From positions 1-6,819 of the forward strand of contig JBOGEB010000212.1 in the NCBI GenBank assembly GCA_050743125.1: a DNA stretch of 6,819 nucleotides, read 5' to 3'. The position numbers and the translations under genes were made by a program. The notes beneath the pieces are model-generated. The model ran no database searches and was not told the DNA's origin. It saw nothing but the letters and a program-made list of their open reading frames with translations. Each line of letters starts with the position of its first letter. The stretch's first letter is position 1. The DNA is from JBOGEB01 sp050743125 (GTDB lineage: Bacteria; Actinomycetota; Nitriliruptoria; Euzebyales; Egibacteraceae). Of the stretch, positions 1-5,436 are shown one piece after another.

Positions 1-538
1 GCGCGGACGGGTCCGGGCGCGTGGACGCCAGGCTGGACCCGGTCGGCACCGCCACGCTGACCGCCGCGCTGGACCCGCTGGCCCGCAAAACCAGCCACGC
101 CGACGACCGCACCTACCCGCAAAGAATGGCCGACGCGCTCGTCGAGCTCGCCCGACGCTCACTCGACGCCGGCGACCTGCCCCAAGTCGCGGTCCAACGC
201 CCGCACGTCATCCTGATCGCCACCGCCGAGGCGCTGGACGGCACGCCGGGGGCGCCTGCGGCCCGGCTGGACGGGGTCGGCCCGGTCAGCGCGACGACCG
301 CGCAGATGGTCTGCTGCGACGCCGAGACCGACCGCGCCAACCTCCCCCACCCACCCGCCCTGAAGGAACACGCGACCTGGGACCCACAGACGAGGACAAC
401 CTCTGCTTAACCTGCTGGGACTGCCACGGCAAGATCCACCACGACGGCTGGCTCGTCGCCCGCGACCCGGACACCGGCCGGTTCAGCATGCACCCGCCCG
501 ACCCGCTCGCCCGACCACACCGACGACGAGCCGGCTGA
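1..538 (+). pseudogene. DUF222/13E12-type HNH endonuclease, 5' partial, internally deleted and frameshifted
   Basis: The reading frame is open from the left edge, so the true start lies outside the window. The segment from about 21 to 330 gives typical DUF222 sequence: LDPVGTATLTAALDPLA, then DDRTYPQRMADALVELARR, then LDAGDLPQVAVQRPHV, and a CDAE motif near 320. In intact relatives about 40 residues (IPPALRRAL...CTFPGCDRPPAW) separate CDAE from the HNH start. Here CDAETDRANL is followed almost at once by PPALKEHATW, so most of that spacer is missing. The frame then stops at 410. The HNH end continues in another frame as GPTDEDNLCLTCWDCHGKIH and then HDGWLVARDPDTGRF, ending in TGA at 536-538. 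The residues are those of the HNH-nuclease tail common in actinobacterial 13E12 repeat proteins, a multicopy family of uncertain biological role. The deletion plus frameshift makes an active enzyme very unlikely. Family assignment is confident, as is the pseudogene call. Confidence 0.88.
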
Positions 539-645
539 CGTCCCCACCCATCCGCGACGAGGCGAGGGGTTCCAACATGACGTGCCGTCCCTCGAGGATC
601 AGTGGCGTTGCGTTCTCATAGGCTGTCGCCGCATGCTCGGCGTCA
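539..645. other. Spacer between two pseudogenes, no gene
   Basis: No coding frame of useful length is supported. Read on the minus strand, 561-611 gives ATPLILEGRHVMLEPLA, which resembles the first beta strand of GNAT acetyltransferases. It has no start codon, and the similarity ends where the frame runs into the antisense of the HNH remnant. It may be a relic of a third lost gene. The fragment is too short for a firm call. Confidence 0.4.
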
Positions 646-1055
646 CAGGAAGTCCATGACCATCCGTTGGCCTGCTGGGAGAACTGGACGCGCTTGGCCT
701 GGTCGAGCAGGCCGAACAGCTCCGGCTTGTCGAAGCCCCACTGCCACTGCGTCGTCTGGTGTCCACGACGCGGACTCTGGGCGCACCTTGAACCCGGCGG
801 TCTTGAGGTCGGCCTTCATTGCCTCGAAATTCGCCCTCGGGTTCGGCATGTACGGGCGGACGCCGTCGGACGAGGGGAACACGAAGCCGACCTCGACCGG
901 CAGCCGGTAACCGGTAGCCGGCGTCGACCAGAATCTTGCGCGCCTGCTGGGGGTCATGGTCGTAGGTCGTCACATCGGCGGCGTAGCCGGGCAGTGAGGG
1001 GGGCATGAACTGCTTCGCGACCTCGCCCTGGCCGACGGAGAACGCATCGACGATC
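646..1055 (-). pseudogene. Truncated, frameshifted copy of the family 5 solute-binding protein gene
   Basis: This 410-nt stretch aligns in the same orientation with 2042-2567, inside the intact solute-binding protein gene downstream. Blocks are nearly identical: around 825-905 I count two mismatches over about 90 nt. Read on the minus strand it gives IVDAFSVGQGEVAKQFMPPS, then LPGYAADVTTYDHDPQQARK, then in a second frame VEVGFVFPSSDGVRPYMPNP, and in a third QWQWGFDKPELFGLLDQAKR. Damage includes a 7-nt tandem duplication near 905-920 (CCGGTAA/CCGGTAG), a loss of about 100 nt near 755-770 (residues YLDKVQTG to FFQTPQQ of the intact protein), a 21-nt loss near 705 between two GCCTGGTCG copies, and a 1-nt loss near 670. 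The signal peptide and whole N-terminal lobe are absent, as is the C-terminal end. It cannot make a functional binding protein. It is most simply a partial duplicate of the neighbour, or the relic of a tandem paralogue. Confidence 0.93.
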
Positions 1056-1170
1056 AACGGCGACAGGCCGCGCCGGGCCACCGCCCACCAGGCCGTCCTC
1101 GGGGAGGCAATGCCAGCGGAATCCGTCGTGGATCGTCCCACCGATTCAACCGACCGGCCTAGTGCGGCGC
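1056..1170. other. Spacer upstream of vapBC, unassigned
   Basis: Similarity to the solute-binding protein gene stops abruptly at about 1055. On the minus strand the frame runs on upstream as TDSAGIASPRTAWWAVARRG, which I do not recognise as the upstream part of that protein or as any transposase. The boundary is therefore probably a rearrangement junction with foreign or degraded DNA. No gene is supported here. Confidence 0.5.
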
Positions 1171-1204
1171 ATGGTCGGCGTGGGGACCATCATGGTGCTA
1201 ACAT
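1171..1204 (+). promoter_or_regulatory. Probable vapBC promoter with overlapping operator-like inverted repeats
   Basis: TAACAT at 1199-1204 fits the actinobacterial -10 pattern TANNNT and ends 8 nt before the chosen vapB ATG, so the transcript would have almost no leader. No convincing -35 hexamer is visible. Just upstream, ATGGTC (1171-1176) is inverted as GACCAT (1185-1190), and ACCAT (1186-1190) is inverted again as ATGGT (1192-1196) around one central base. Type II antitoxins normally repress their own operon, so these repeats are a plausible VapB/VapBC binding site. The repeats are seen directly; the binding is inferred. Confidence 0.5.
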
Positions 1205-1212
1205 CGAGAATC

Positions 1213-1446
1213 ATGAACGATGTGCGGAGAACCACGGTGACCGCACCGCGTGAGGATCTCGCCACGCTCGAAGCAGAAGCGGAGCGGCGGGGGGTCCCGC
1301 TCACGGCTGTGGTGGCCGAGGCAGTTGCCGAGAAAGCAGCCAGCCTGAGGGCTAGGCGCCGGCCGCGGGTCGGGGTGGCCCGCTCCCATGACGGTCGCTC
1401 GGCAGCTGAGGTCACGGCCGAGCCCGTGGCGCGTAACCCGCGCTGA
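1213..1446 (+). CDS. vapB: VapB-like antitoxin of a type II toxin-antitoxin pair
   Basis: The 77-residue protein binds and neutralises the VapC ribonuclease encoded next to it and probably represses its own promoter. Residues 5-12 (RRTTVTAP) look like the DNA-contacting beta strand of a ribbon-helix-helix fold. Two helices follow (about 14-26 LATLEAEAERRG and 28-45 LTAVVAEAVAEKAASL). The C-terminal tail, with RPRVGVARSHDGRSAAEV near residues 51-68 and a proline- and arginine-rich end, matches the toxin-wrapping tail of actinobacterial VapB proteins. ATG 1213 is preferred because it begins directly before the ribbon-helix-helix strand and sits just downstream of a TANNNT box. An in-frame ATG at 1192 would add only seven residues; starts further upstream add residues with no family similarity. 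There is no clear Shine-Dalgarno sequence, so translation may be leaderless. The stop overlaps the vapC start by one base (TGATG). Family call is confident; the exact DNA-binding subclass is less so. Confidence 0.85.
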   Translation: MNDVRRTTVTAPREDLATLEAEAERRGVPLTAVVAEAVAEKAASLRARRRPRVGVARSHDGRSAAEVTAEPVARNPR

Positions 1447-1853
1447 TGGCGCTGGTCTGTGACACCGGGCCGCTGCTCGCCGCGCTCGACGCCGCCGACC
1501 CCGACCACAACCGCTGCGCTGCGCTGCTTCGGGACGCGACCGAGGACCTGGTGGTGCCGACGCTCGTGCTGGCCGAGCTTGACTACTGGTGCCACGAGCG
1601 GCTCGATGTGAACGCGTGGCTGGTCTTTCTCGATGATCTCCTCGAAGGTGTCTACCGGTCCGAGGCGCTGACGCCGGGGGACCTCACCCGGTGCCATCAG
1701 CTGCAGACGGCCTACGCCGATCTCGGTGTCGTTGACGCCAGCGTGGTCGCGCTGGTTGAGCGGCTCGGGGAGACCAAGGTGGCCACGCTCGACCACCGCC
1801 ACTTCGCCACCCTCCGTCCCGCTCACGTCAGCGCGCTGAGCCTGCTGCCCTGA
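1446..1853 (+). CDS. vapC: VapC toxin, PIN-domain ribonuclease
   Basis: The 135-residue protein is a complete PIN domain, a Mg2+-dependent RNase. VapC toxins usually cleave tRNA or rRNA and slow growth when released from VapB; the target cannot be told from sequence. The acidic active-site residues are all present: Asp6 in VCDTGPLLAALD, Glu44 in VLAELDYW, Asp97 (with Asp92 nearby) in ADLGVVDASVVALVERLG, and Asp116 in ATLDHRHFATLRP. Length is normal for the family. The ATG at 1446 shares its A with the vapB stop TGA, the usual translational coupling that keeps antitoxin and toxin in step. Nothing indicates decay, unlike most genes around it, which suggests the pair is still maintained, perhaps by its own addictive effect. 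It converges on the solute-binding protein gene 74 nt downstream. Confidence 0.92.
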   Translation: MALVCDTGPLLAALDAADPDHNRCAALLRDATEDLVVPTLVLAELDYWCHERLDVNAWLVFLDDLLEGVYRSEALTPGDLTRCHQLQTAYADLGVVDASVVALVERLGETKVATLDHRHFATLRPAHVSALSLLP

Positions 1854-1879
1854 ACGCCATCCCCCGTCGCTCATCGCCT

Positions 1880-1898
1880 CGTCCCAAGCGTCGGGACG
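1880..1898. terminator. Possible hairpin between convergent genes
   Basis: CGTCCC (1880-1885) is inverted as GGGACG (1893-1898) around a 7-nt loop. It lies in the 74-nt gap between the vapC stop and the stop of the minus-strand lipoprotein gene, where a bidirectional terminator would be expected. There is no T-run on either side, so an intrinsic terminator is only tentative. Confidence 0.35.
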
Positions 1899-1927
1899 CC
1901 CTCAACCCGTGTGTCGCCGCCAGCGCG

Positions 1928-3568
1928 TCACCCGACGGTGACCAGCGCGAACGGCTCCAGGGTGACCGGGCTTGGGAGGTAGCCGGAGACGTCCGCGGTG
2001 AACGCGAGCGCGGGCTTGGAGTGCGCGTACGGGACGCCCGGCAGGAAGTCCATGATCATCCGGTTGGCCTGCTGGTAGAGCAGGACGCGCTTGGCCTGGT
2101 CGGGCTCGCGCTCGGCCTGGTCGAGCAGGGCGAACAGCTCCGGCTTGTCGAAGCCCCACTGCTGCTGAGGCGTCTGAAAGAACGTCCCGACGAAGTTGTC
2201 GGGGTCGCCGAAGTCACCGGTCCACCCATACAGGTACAGGCCGTACTGCCCGGTCTGGACCTTGTCGAGATAGTCGGGCGTCCACGGCGCGGACTCGGGA
2301 CGCACCTTGAACCCGACGGCCTCCAGGTCGGCTTTCATCGCCTCGAAGTTCGCCCTCGGGTTCGGCATGTACGGGCGGACGCCGTCGGACGAGGGGAACG
2401 CGAAGCCGACCTCGACCGGCAGCCGGTAGCCGGCGTCGACCAGGATCTTGCGCGCCTGCTGAGGGTTGTGGTCGTAGATCGCTACATCGGCGGCGTAGCC
2501 GGGCAGTGAGGGGGGCATGAACTCCTTCGCGACCTCGCCCTGGCCGACGTAGAACGCATCGACGATCGCCTGCCGGCCGATGGCGTGCGCGATCGCCTGA
2601 CGCACCCGCAGGTCGTCCAGCGGCTCGACCGCCTGGTTGATCCCCACAAAGGCCACGTTGAACGCCGGGCGCTCCAGCAGCTGCAGCCGGGCGTCGCCCC
2701 TGATCGCGGCGAAGTCCTCCGGCGCGACCAGGTCGTAGCCTTGGATCTCGCCGGTCTGCAGCGCTTGGAGCCGCGCGGTGTTCTCGCCGATCGGCCGGAA
2801 GATCAGCGTGTCGATGTTGCCGGGGAACCGGTCCCAGTAGCGCGGGTTGCGGACCATCGTCAGGTGGTCACCGACGATCCACTCGGAGAACAGGTACGGG
2901 CCGGTGCCGGCGGGGTGCCCCCTGCCATAGGCGCCGGTCGGATGGAAGACCCCCTGGGCGTCAACCTCGCCTTGGTCGGCGCCGTACCGTCGCAGCGCCT
3001 TGGGACTGGCGATCGAGAAGCTCGGCAGCACAAGCGCCGCGAGGAACGACGCCGACGGCTGGGTGAGGTCGATCCGTACCGTGTGCTCGTCGATGGCCTC
3101 ACAGCCGGAGTACAGCCGGAACTTCGGGCCTCCCCCGTCGGCGAACCCGCCGAACGCCGTCTGCCAGTAGTAGCTCGCGGCGCTGTTCTGGAGCGGGCCG
3201 GTGAAGTGGTACCAGCGATCGAAGTTGAAGCAGACCGCCGCCGCGTTGAACGCCTCGCCGTCGTGGAAGGTCACGCCTTTGCGGAGGGCGAACGTCCACG
3301 ACGTGCCACCGGCCGAGGCTGCCCAGGAGGTCGCCAGGCCGGGCACCACCTCGGTCGTGCCTGGCCTCAACCCGACCAGGCCCTCGAACATCTGATCGAT
3401 CGCGCGGAGGGACTCGCCGTCGGAGACCAGCGCCCCGTCGAGTGAGACCGGATCGTCCCCCGTCCCGAACGTGAGCGTCCTGCCCGCCTTCTGCGCGCCG
3501 CCGCCGTCCCCGCCGCAGGCCGCCCCGAGCAGGGCGAGCACCGCGATCAGGGCGAGGACGCGAGCCAT
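1928..3568 (-). CDS. ABC transporter solute-binding lipoprotein, family 5 (DppA/OppA-like)
   Basis: This is the extracellular binding component of a peptide/nickel/opine-type ABC importer, anchored to the outer face of the membrane by lipid. From ATG 3568 it has 546 residues, normal for the family. The short MAR start, a hydrophobic stretch and LLGAAC give a lipobox with Cys18, followed by a GGDGGG linker. Family landmarks appear in order: TSWTFALRKGVTFHDGEAFN near 90-110, SFSIASPKALRRYG, GTGPYLFSEW, LTMVRNPRYWDR, DLRVRQAIAHAI, VDAFYVGQGEVAKEFMPPS, DHNPQQARKILVDAGY, GLYLYGWTGDFGDPDNFVG. An in-frame GTG at 3589 would add seven residues before the signal; ATG 3568 is preferred because the signal then starts normally and TACGCT (3580-3575) lies six bases upstream, a leaderless geometry. 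No permease or ATPase is in view, so it is an orphan here. The ligand is unknown. A broken partial copy lies at 646-1055. The gene looks intact. Confidence 0.93.
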   Translation of the reverse strand: MARVLALIAVLALLGAACGGDGGGAQKAGRTLTFGTGDDPVSLDGALVSDGESLRAIDQMFEGLVGLRPGTTEVVPGLATSWAASAGGTSWTFALRKGVTFHDGEAFNAAAVCFNFDRWYHFTGPLQNSAASYYWQTAFGGFADGGGPKFRLYSGCEAIDEHTVRIDLTQPSASFLAALVLPSFSIASPKALRRYGADQGEVDAQGVFHPTGAYGRGHPAGTGPYLFSEWIVGDHLTMVRNPRYWDRFPGNIDTLIFRPIGENTARLQALQTGEIQGYDLVAPEDFAAIRGDARLQLLERPAFNVAFVGINQAVEPLDDLRVRQAIAHAIGRQAIVDAFYVGQGEVAKEFMPPSLPGYAADVAIYDHNPQQARKILVDAGYRLPVEVGFAFPSSDGVRPYMPNPRANFEAMKADLEAVGFKVRPESAPWTPDYLDKVQTGQYGLYLYGWTGDFGDPDNFVGTFFQTPQQQWGFDKPELFALLDQAEREPDQAKRVLLYQQANRMIMDFLPGVPYAHSKPALAFTADVSGYLPSPVTLEPFALVTVG

Positions 3569-3672
3569 CCGCGCAGCGTAGCTCAGCACGACGAGGCGTC
3601 GGCGTCAGCAGACCGTCCGTACCAGCTCCGAGCCCGCTGCCAGCGGGAGCGACGCCGCTACAGTGACGTGAC
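3569..3672. promoter_or_regulatory. Divergent promoter region with a perfect 15-nt inverted repeat
   Basis: This gap separates the minus-strand lipoprotein gene from the plus-strand moxR remnant. On the minus strand TACGCT (3580-3575) is a TANNNT -10 candidate, placed for a transcript starting at or near the ATG. On the plus strand TACAGT (3659-3664) is a -10 candidate for moxR. CCCGCTG (3633-3639) is inverted as CAGCGGG (3641-3647) around one base and covers the place where the moxR -35 would lie. It therefore reads better as an operator than as a terminator. No good -35 hexamer is visible on either strand. The repeat is seen directly; the regulatory role is inferred. Confidence 0.4.
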
Positions 3673-3710
3673 GTGTGGGCTGCGCGGGCGACACACCCGT
3701 ACGCAACGGG

Positions 3711-4440
3711 ATGGCCGAAAGGCCAGGAGGGCGAGTCAGGAGGGCGAGTGGCGACGAGGCGACAAGTGGGCAGGACGTCCAGGCCCTTGCCGACCGGTTC
3801 ACCCAGCTCGAGGCGAACGTCGCCACGGTGGTGGAGGGCAAGGCTGAGGTGGTGCGGCTCGCGCTCATCGCGCTGCTCGCCGAGGGCCACCTCATCGAGG
3901 ACGTGCCAGGCGTCGGCAAGACCCTGCTGGCCAAGGCGACCAGCCGCTCGATCGCGTCGAGCGTCCGGCGGATCCAGTTCACGCCCGACCTGCTGCCCAG
4001 ACATCACCGGCGTGACCGTCTACAACCAGGAGCACGGCGACTTCGAGCTCAAGCCGGGCGCGGTTTCGCGGTCCTCGACGTCCACTCACGCCACACCCGG
4101 TGACGGCGCTCCAGCCCGTCGCCGACGCCCAGCAGGTCGCGGCGATGATCGAGGTCGCGAAGGCCGTCCACGCCGCCCAGGCGCTCCGCCGCTACATCGT
4201 TGACCTCGTCCGCGCGAGCCGTGCCCACCCCGCGATCGAGCTCGGCGCGTCCCCCCCGCACCGGTATCGCGCTGCTCCGCCCCGCACGCGCGAGGGCCGC
4301 CGCCGAGGGGCGCGGCTACGTCCTGCCCACGACGTGAAAGCGCTCGCCCACCGGCTGGCCCTTTCACCCCAGGCGCAGATGGCCGACCGCTCTGCCGTCG
4401 ACATCATGACGAGCTGCTCGGCAACGTGACGATCCCGGGA
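3711..4440 (+). pseudogene. MoxR-family AAA+ ATPase, centrally deleted, multiple frameshifts
   Basis: MoxR ATPases are chaperone-like AAA+ proteins usually encoded with DUF58 and transglutaminase-like proteins. The first frame gives normal MoxR sequence with Walker A: LIEDVPGVGKTLLAKATSRS, then VRRIQFTPDLLP. Near 4000 the frame changes and continues as DITGVTVYNQEHGDFELKPG. After GAV (about 4063) the sequence jumps to AVLDVH, so about 110-120 residues are missing, including the Walker B DEINRA segment and sensor 1. It resumes in other frames as LQPVADAQQVAAMIEVAKAV and ALRRYIVDLVRASRAHPAIE. A run of seven C (4251-4257) marks another shift into RTGIALLRPARARAAAEGRG, then DVKALAHRLALSPQAQMADR, then DELLGNVTIPG. 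ATG 3711 is the first ATG in the starting frame; GTG 3675 is also possible. Without Walker B it cannot act as an ATPase. The remnant is about 730 nt against roughly 1 kb in intact relatives. Confidence 0.92.
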
Positions 4441-4520
4441 CGGAGGCAGCCGTGGCAGGGGGCAGGGGGGAGTCCTCCCACCAAACAGGGGGAAGGGGGG
4501 AACGCTCTCACCGGCTAGGC
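4441..4520. other. G-run cluster between moxR and DUF58 remnants
   Basis: Four runs of five or six G lie on the plus strand at 4458-4462, 4465-4470, 4488-4492 and 4495-4500. The middle part also holds GGGAG (4468-4472) inverted as CTCCC (4475-4479) with two bases between. The cluster could fold as a G-quadruplex or may be an expanded degenerate purine-rich spacer. No gene is supported. Confidence 0.35.
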
Positions 4521-4680
4521 CTGACGCCACGGGGGCTCACGCGGGTGTCTGCTGTGGGCGGTCGGCCGGGTGCTCGGCGTCACCGAACTCCACATCATGG
4601 CGGCACCAGCGTCGCGCTGGTCGGCTTGGGCAGCCTGACCGTCGCGTTGTCGACCGCGACGGGTCTCCGCCCGGCGGACG
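4521..4680 (+). pseudogene. DUF58 protein N-terminal remnant
   Basis: DUF58 proteins are membrane-anchored, von Willebrand A-like partners of MoxR ATPases and are almost always encoded just after moxR. The remnant begins with LTPRG (4521-4535), the usual DUF58 opening. It changes frame to LLWAVGRVLGVTELHIMAA (4549-4605), the first membrane segment, then returns to the first frame as TSVALVGLGSLTVALST, the second membrane segment, and loses similarity soon after. The soluble vWA-like body is missing. Two frame changes within about 100 nt and loss of most of the protein mark it as a pseudogene. The assignment rests on short hydrophobic motifs plus its position between moxR and tgpA remnants, which is the canonical gene order. 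Confidence 0.72.
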
Positions 4681-4896
4681 GCCACGACCCCGCGCCTGGC
4701 GCTGCTCAAGGCTGACACGCCTGCCGACGTGCTCACCCCCACAGCCGGTGTCCTGCTCATGGCCGCGTTCGTGGCCGCGCTCGTCATCGACGTAGGCGGC
4801 GGATGACGCCACCGGCAGGCGCGTGGCCCGGACAGGCGGTTCCCGCCAGCGGCACACGGTTCGCAGGCTGGGCCATCCCGATCAGGAGGCCGGGGG
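4681..4896 (+). other. Degenerate segment between DUF58 and TgpA remnants
   Basis: No intact gene is present. One frame ending at TGA 4803-4805 gives TPADVLTPTAGVLLMAAFVA followed by ALVID, a hydrophobic membrane-like segment that I cannot assign confidently to DUF58 or TgpA. Further on, 4854-4916 gives TRFAGWAIPIRRPGDAHD, which might be the very C-terminus of DUF58, since that end commonly lies just before the tgpA start. Both are weak readings. Confidence 0.35.
4884..4889 (+). promoter_or_regulatory. Shine-Dalgarno sequence of the tgpA remnant
   Basis: AGGAGG is a perfect anti-Shine-Dalgarno match seven bases before ATG 4897. It fixes the start of the TgpA remnant even though the reading frame behind it is broken. 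A second in-frame ATG at 4903 is less well spaced. Confidence 0.6.
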
Positions 4897-5325
4897 ATGC
4901 CCATGACTGCCCTCCGTGAGCGCCCGCCCACGGCGCCGGGCGCGGCGCCCGAACCGTGGCTCGACCCCGGTCAGCGGAACAGGGCACTCGCCGGGTCATC
5001 GCGCTGATCGTCACGGCCTGCCTCCCGCTCACGCGGGTGTACGTCGGCCTAGGCTGGCGCGGCCGGTGCTGACCGCGGCACTGCTCGCCGTCGGTATCGC
5101 CTGGGCGTGCCGGCGGCTCGGCCTCGGGCCGGCTGGTGCGTTCGGGGCGAGCGTCACGGGCTGGCTCGGCTTCGTCGCGGTCGCCTTCCTCGGCGACACG
5201 CTCACCGGCGGGCTCGCGCCGACCGCCCACACGCTCCGCGCGGCCATCGCGCTCTGGGCGCACGGGGCGGAGCGCGTCCGCCTCCGACCGTCACCCGCCG
5301 TCGCCGAGCCAGGGCTCCGGCTGCT
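4897..5325 (+). pseudogene. TgpA/DUF3488 transglutaminase-like membrane protein, N-terminal remnant
   Basis: Intact members have about 700-800 residues: an N-terminal multi-helix membrane domain (DUF3488), an extracellular transglutaminase core and a final helix. They usually complete the moxR-DUF58-tgpA operon. Here a good ribosome binding site leads into MTALRERPPTAPGAAPEPWL, which stops at about 5009. Near 4990 the protein continues in a second frame as RVIALIVTACLPLTRVYVGL. Near 5062 it moves to a third frame as RPVLTAALLAVGIAWACRRL, then LGLGPAGAFGASVTGWLGFV and AVAFLGDTLTGGLAP. These match the first two or three helices and the following loop of DUF3488 proteins. Similarity ends near AEPGLRLL (about 5325). 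The transglutaminase core with its Cys-His-Asp triad is absent. Two frameshifts and the 3' truncation make it a pseudogene. It could once have been cotranscribed with the two remnants upstream. Confidence 0.82.
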
Positions 5326-5436
5326 GTCAGCGACCGGGTTCGAGTCCCCCCGCCGACACTCGCTGTGGCCAGCAGAAACGCTCAATTACTTGAGAGGGAC
5401 GTCACCGGGGGGCTCACAGGGGGCTCACGCGGCGGT
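5326..5436. other. Junction region with a tRNA T-arm-like motif and tandem repeat
   Basis: TgpA similarity ends just before GGTTCGAGTCC (5337-5347), which fits the tRNA T-arm/B-box consensus. The outer two base pairs of a T-stem would be C-C mismatches, and no tRNA body precedes it, so this is not a tRNA gene. CTCAA (5381-5385) is inverted as TTGAG (5390-5394) around four bases. GGGGGCTCACA (5408-5418) is followed directly by GGGGGCTCACG (5419-5429), a tandem 11-mer with one mismatch. No gene is supported. Confidence 0.45.

Noticed and set aside
1056..1170. Insertion sequence remnant next to the broken binding-protein copy
   Set aside because: No transposase motif and no terminal inverted repeats could be found in the short stretch.
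1146..1874. Long minus-strand open frame antisense to vapBC
   Set aside because: It lies entirely opposite two well-supported genes, has no family similarity and has the Arg/Gly/Pro-rich composition of GC-rich antisense frames.
2585..3445. Long plus-strand open frame inside the lipoprotein gene
   Set aside because: It is antisense to a clearly recognised protein and is low in meaningful motifs; a GC-rich shadow frame.
3099..4007. Minus-strand open frame spanning the lipoprotein N-terminus and moxR
   Set aside because: It crosses the divergent promoter region and matches out-of-frame lipoprotein sequence and antisense moxR; no independent support.
5330..5362. Complete tRNA gene
   Set aside because: Only the T-loop core fits. 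The outer T-stem pairs mismatch, and the upstream 70 nt are TgpA coding sequence, not D- or anticodon arms.
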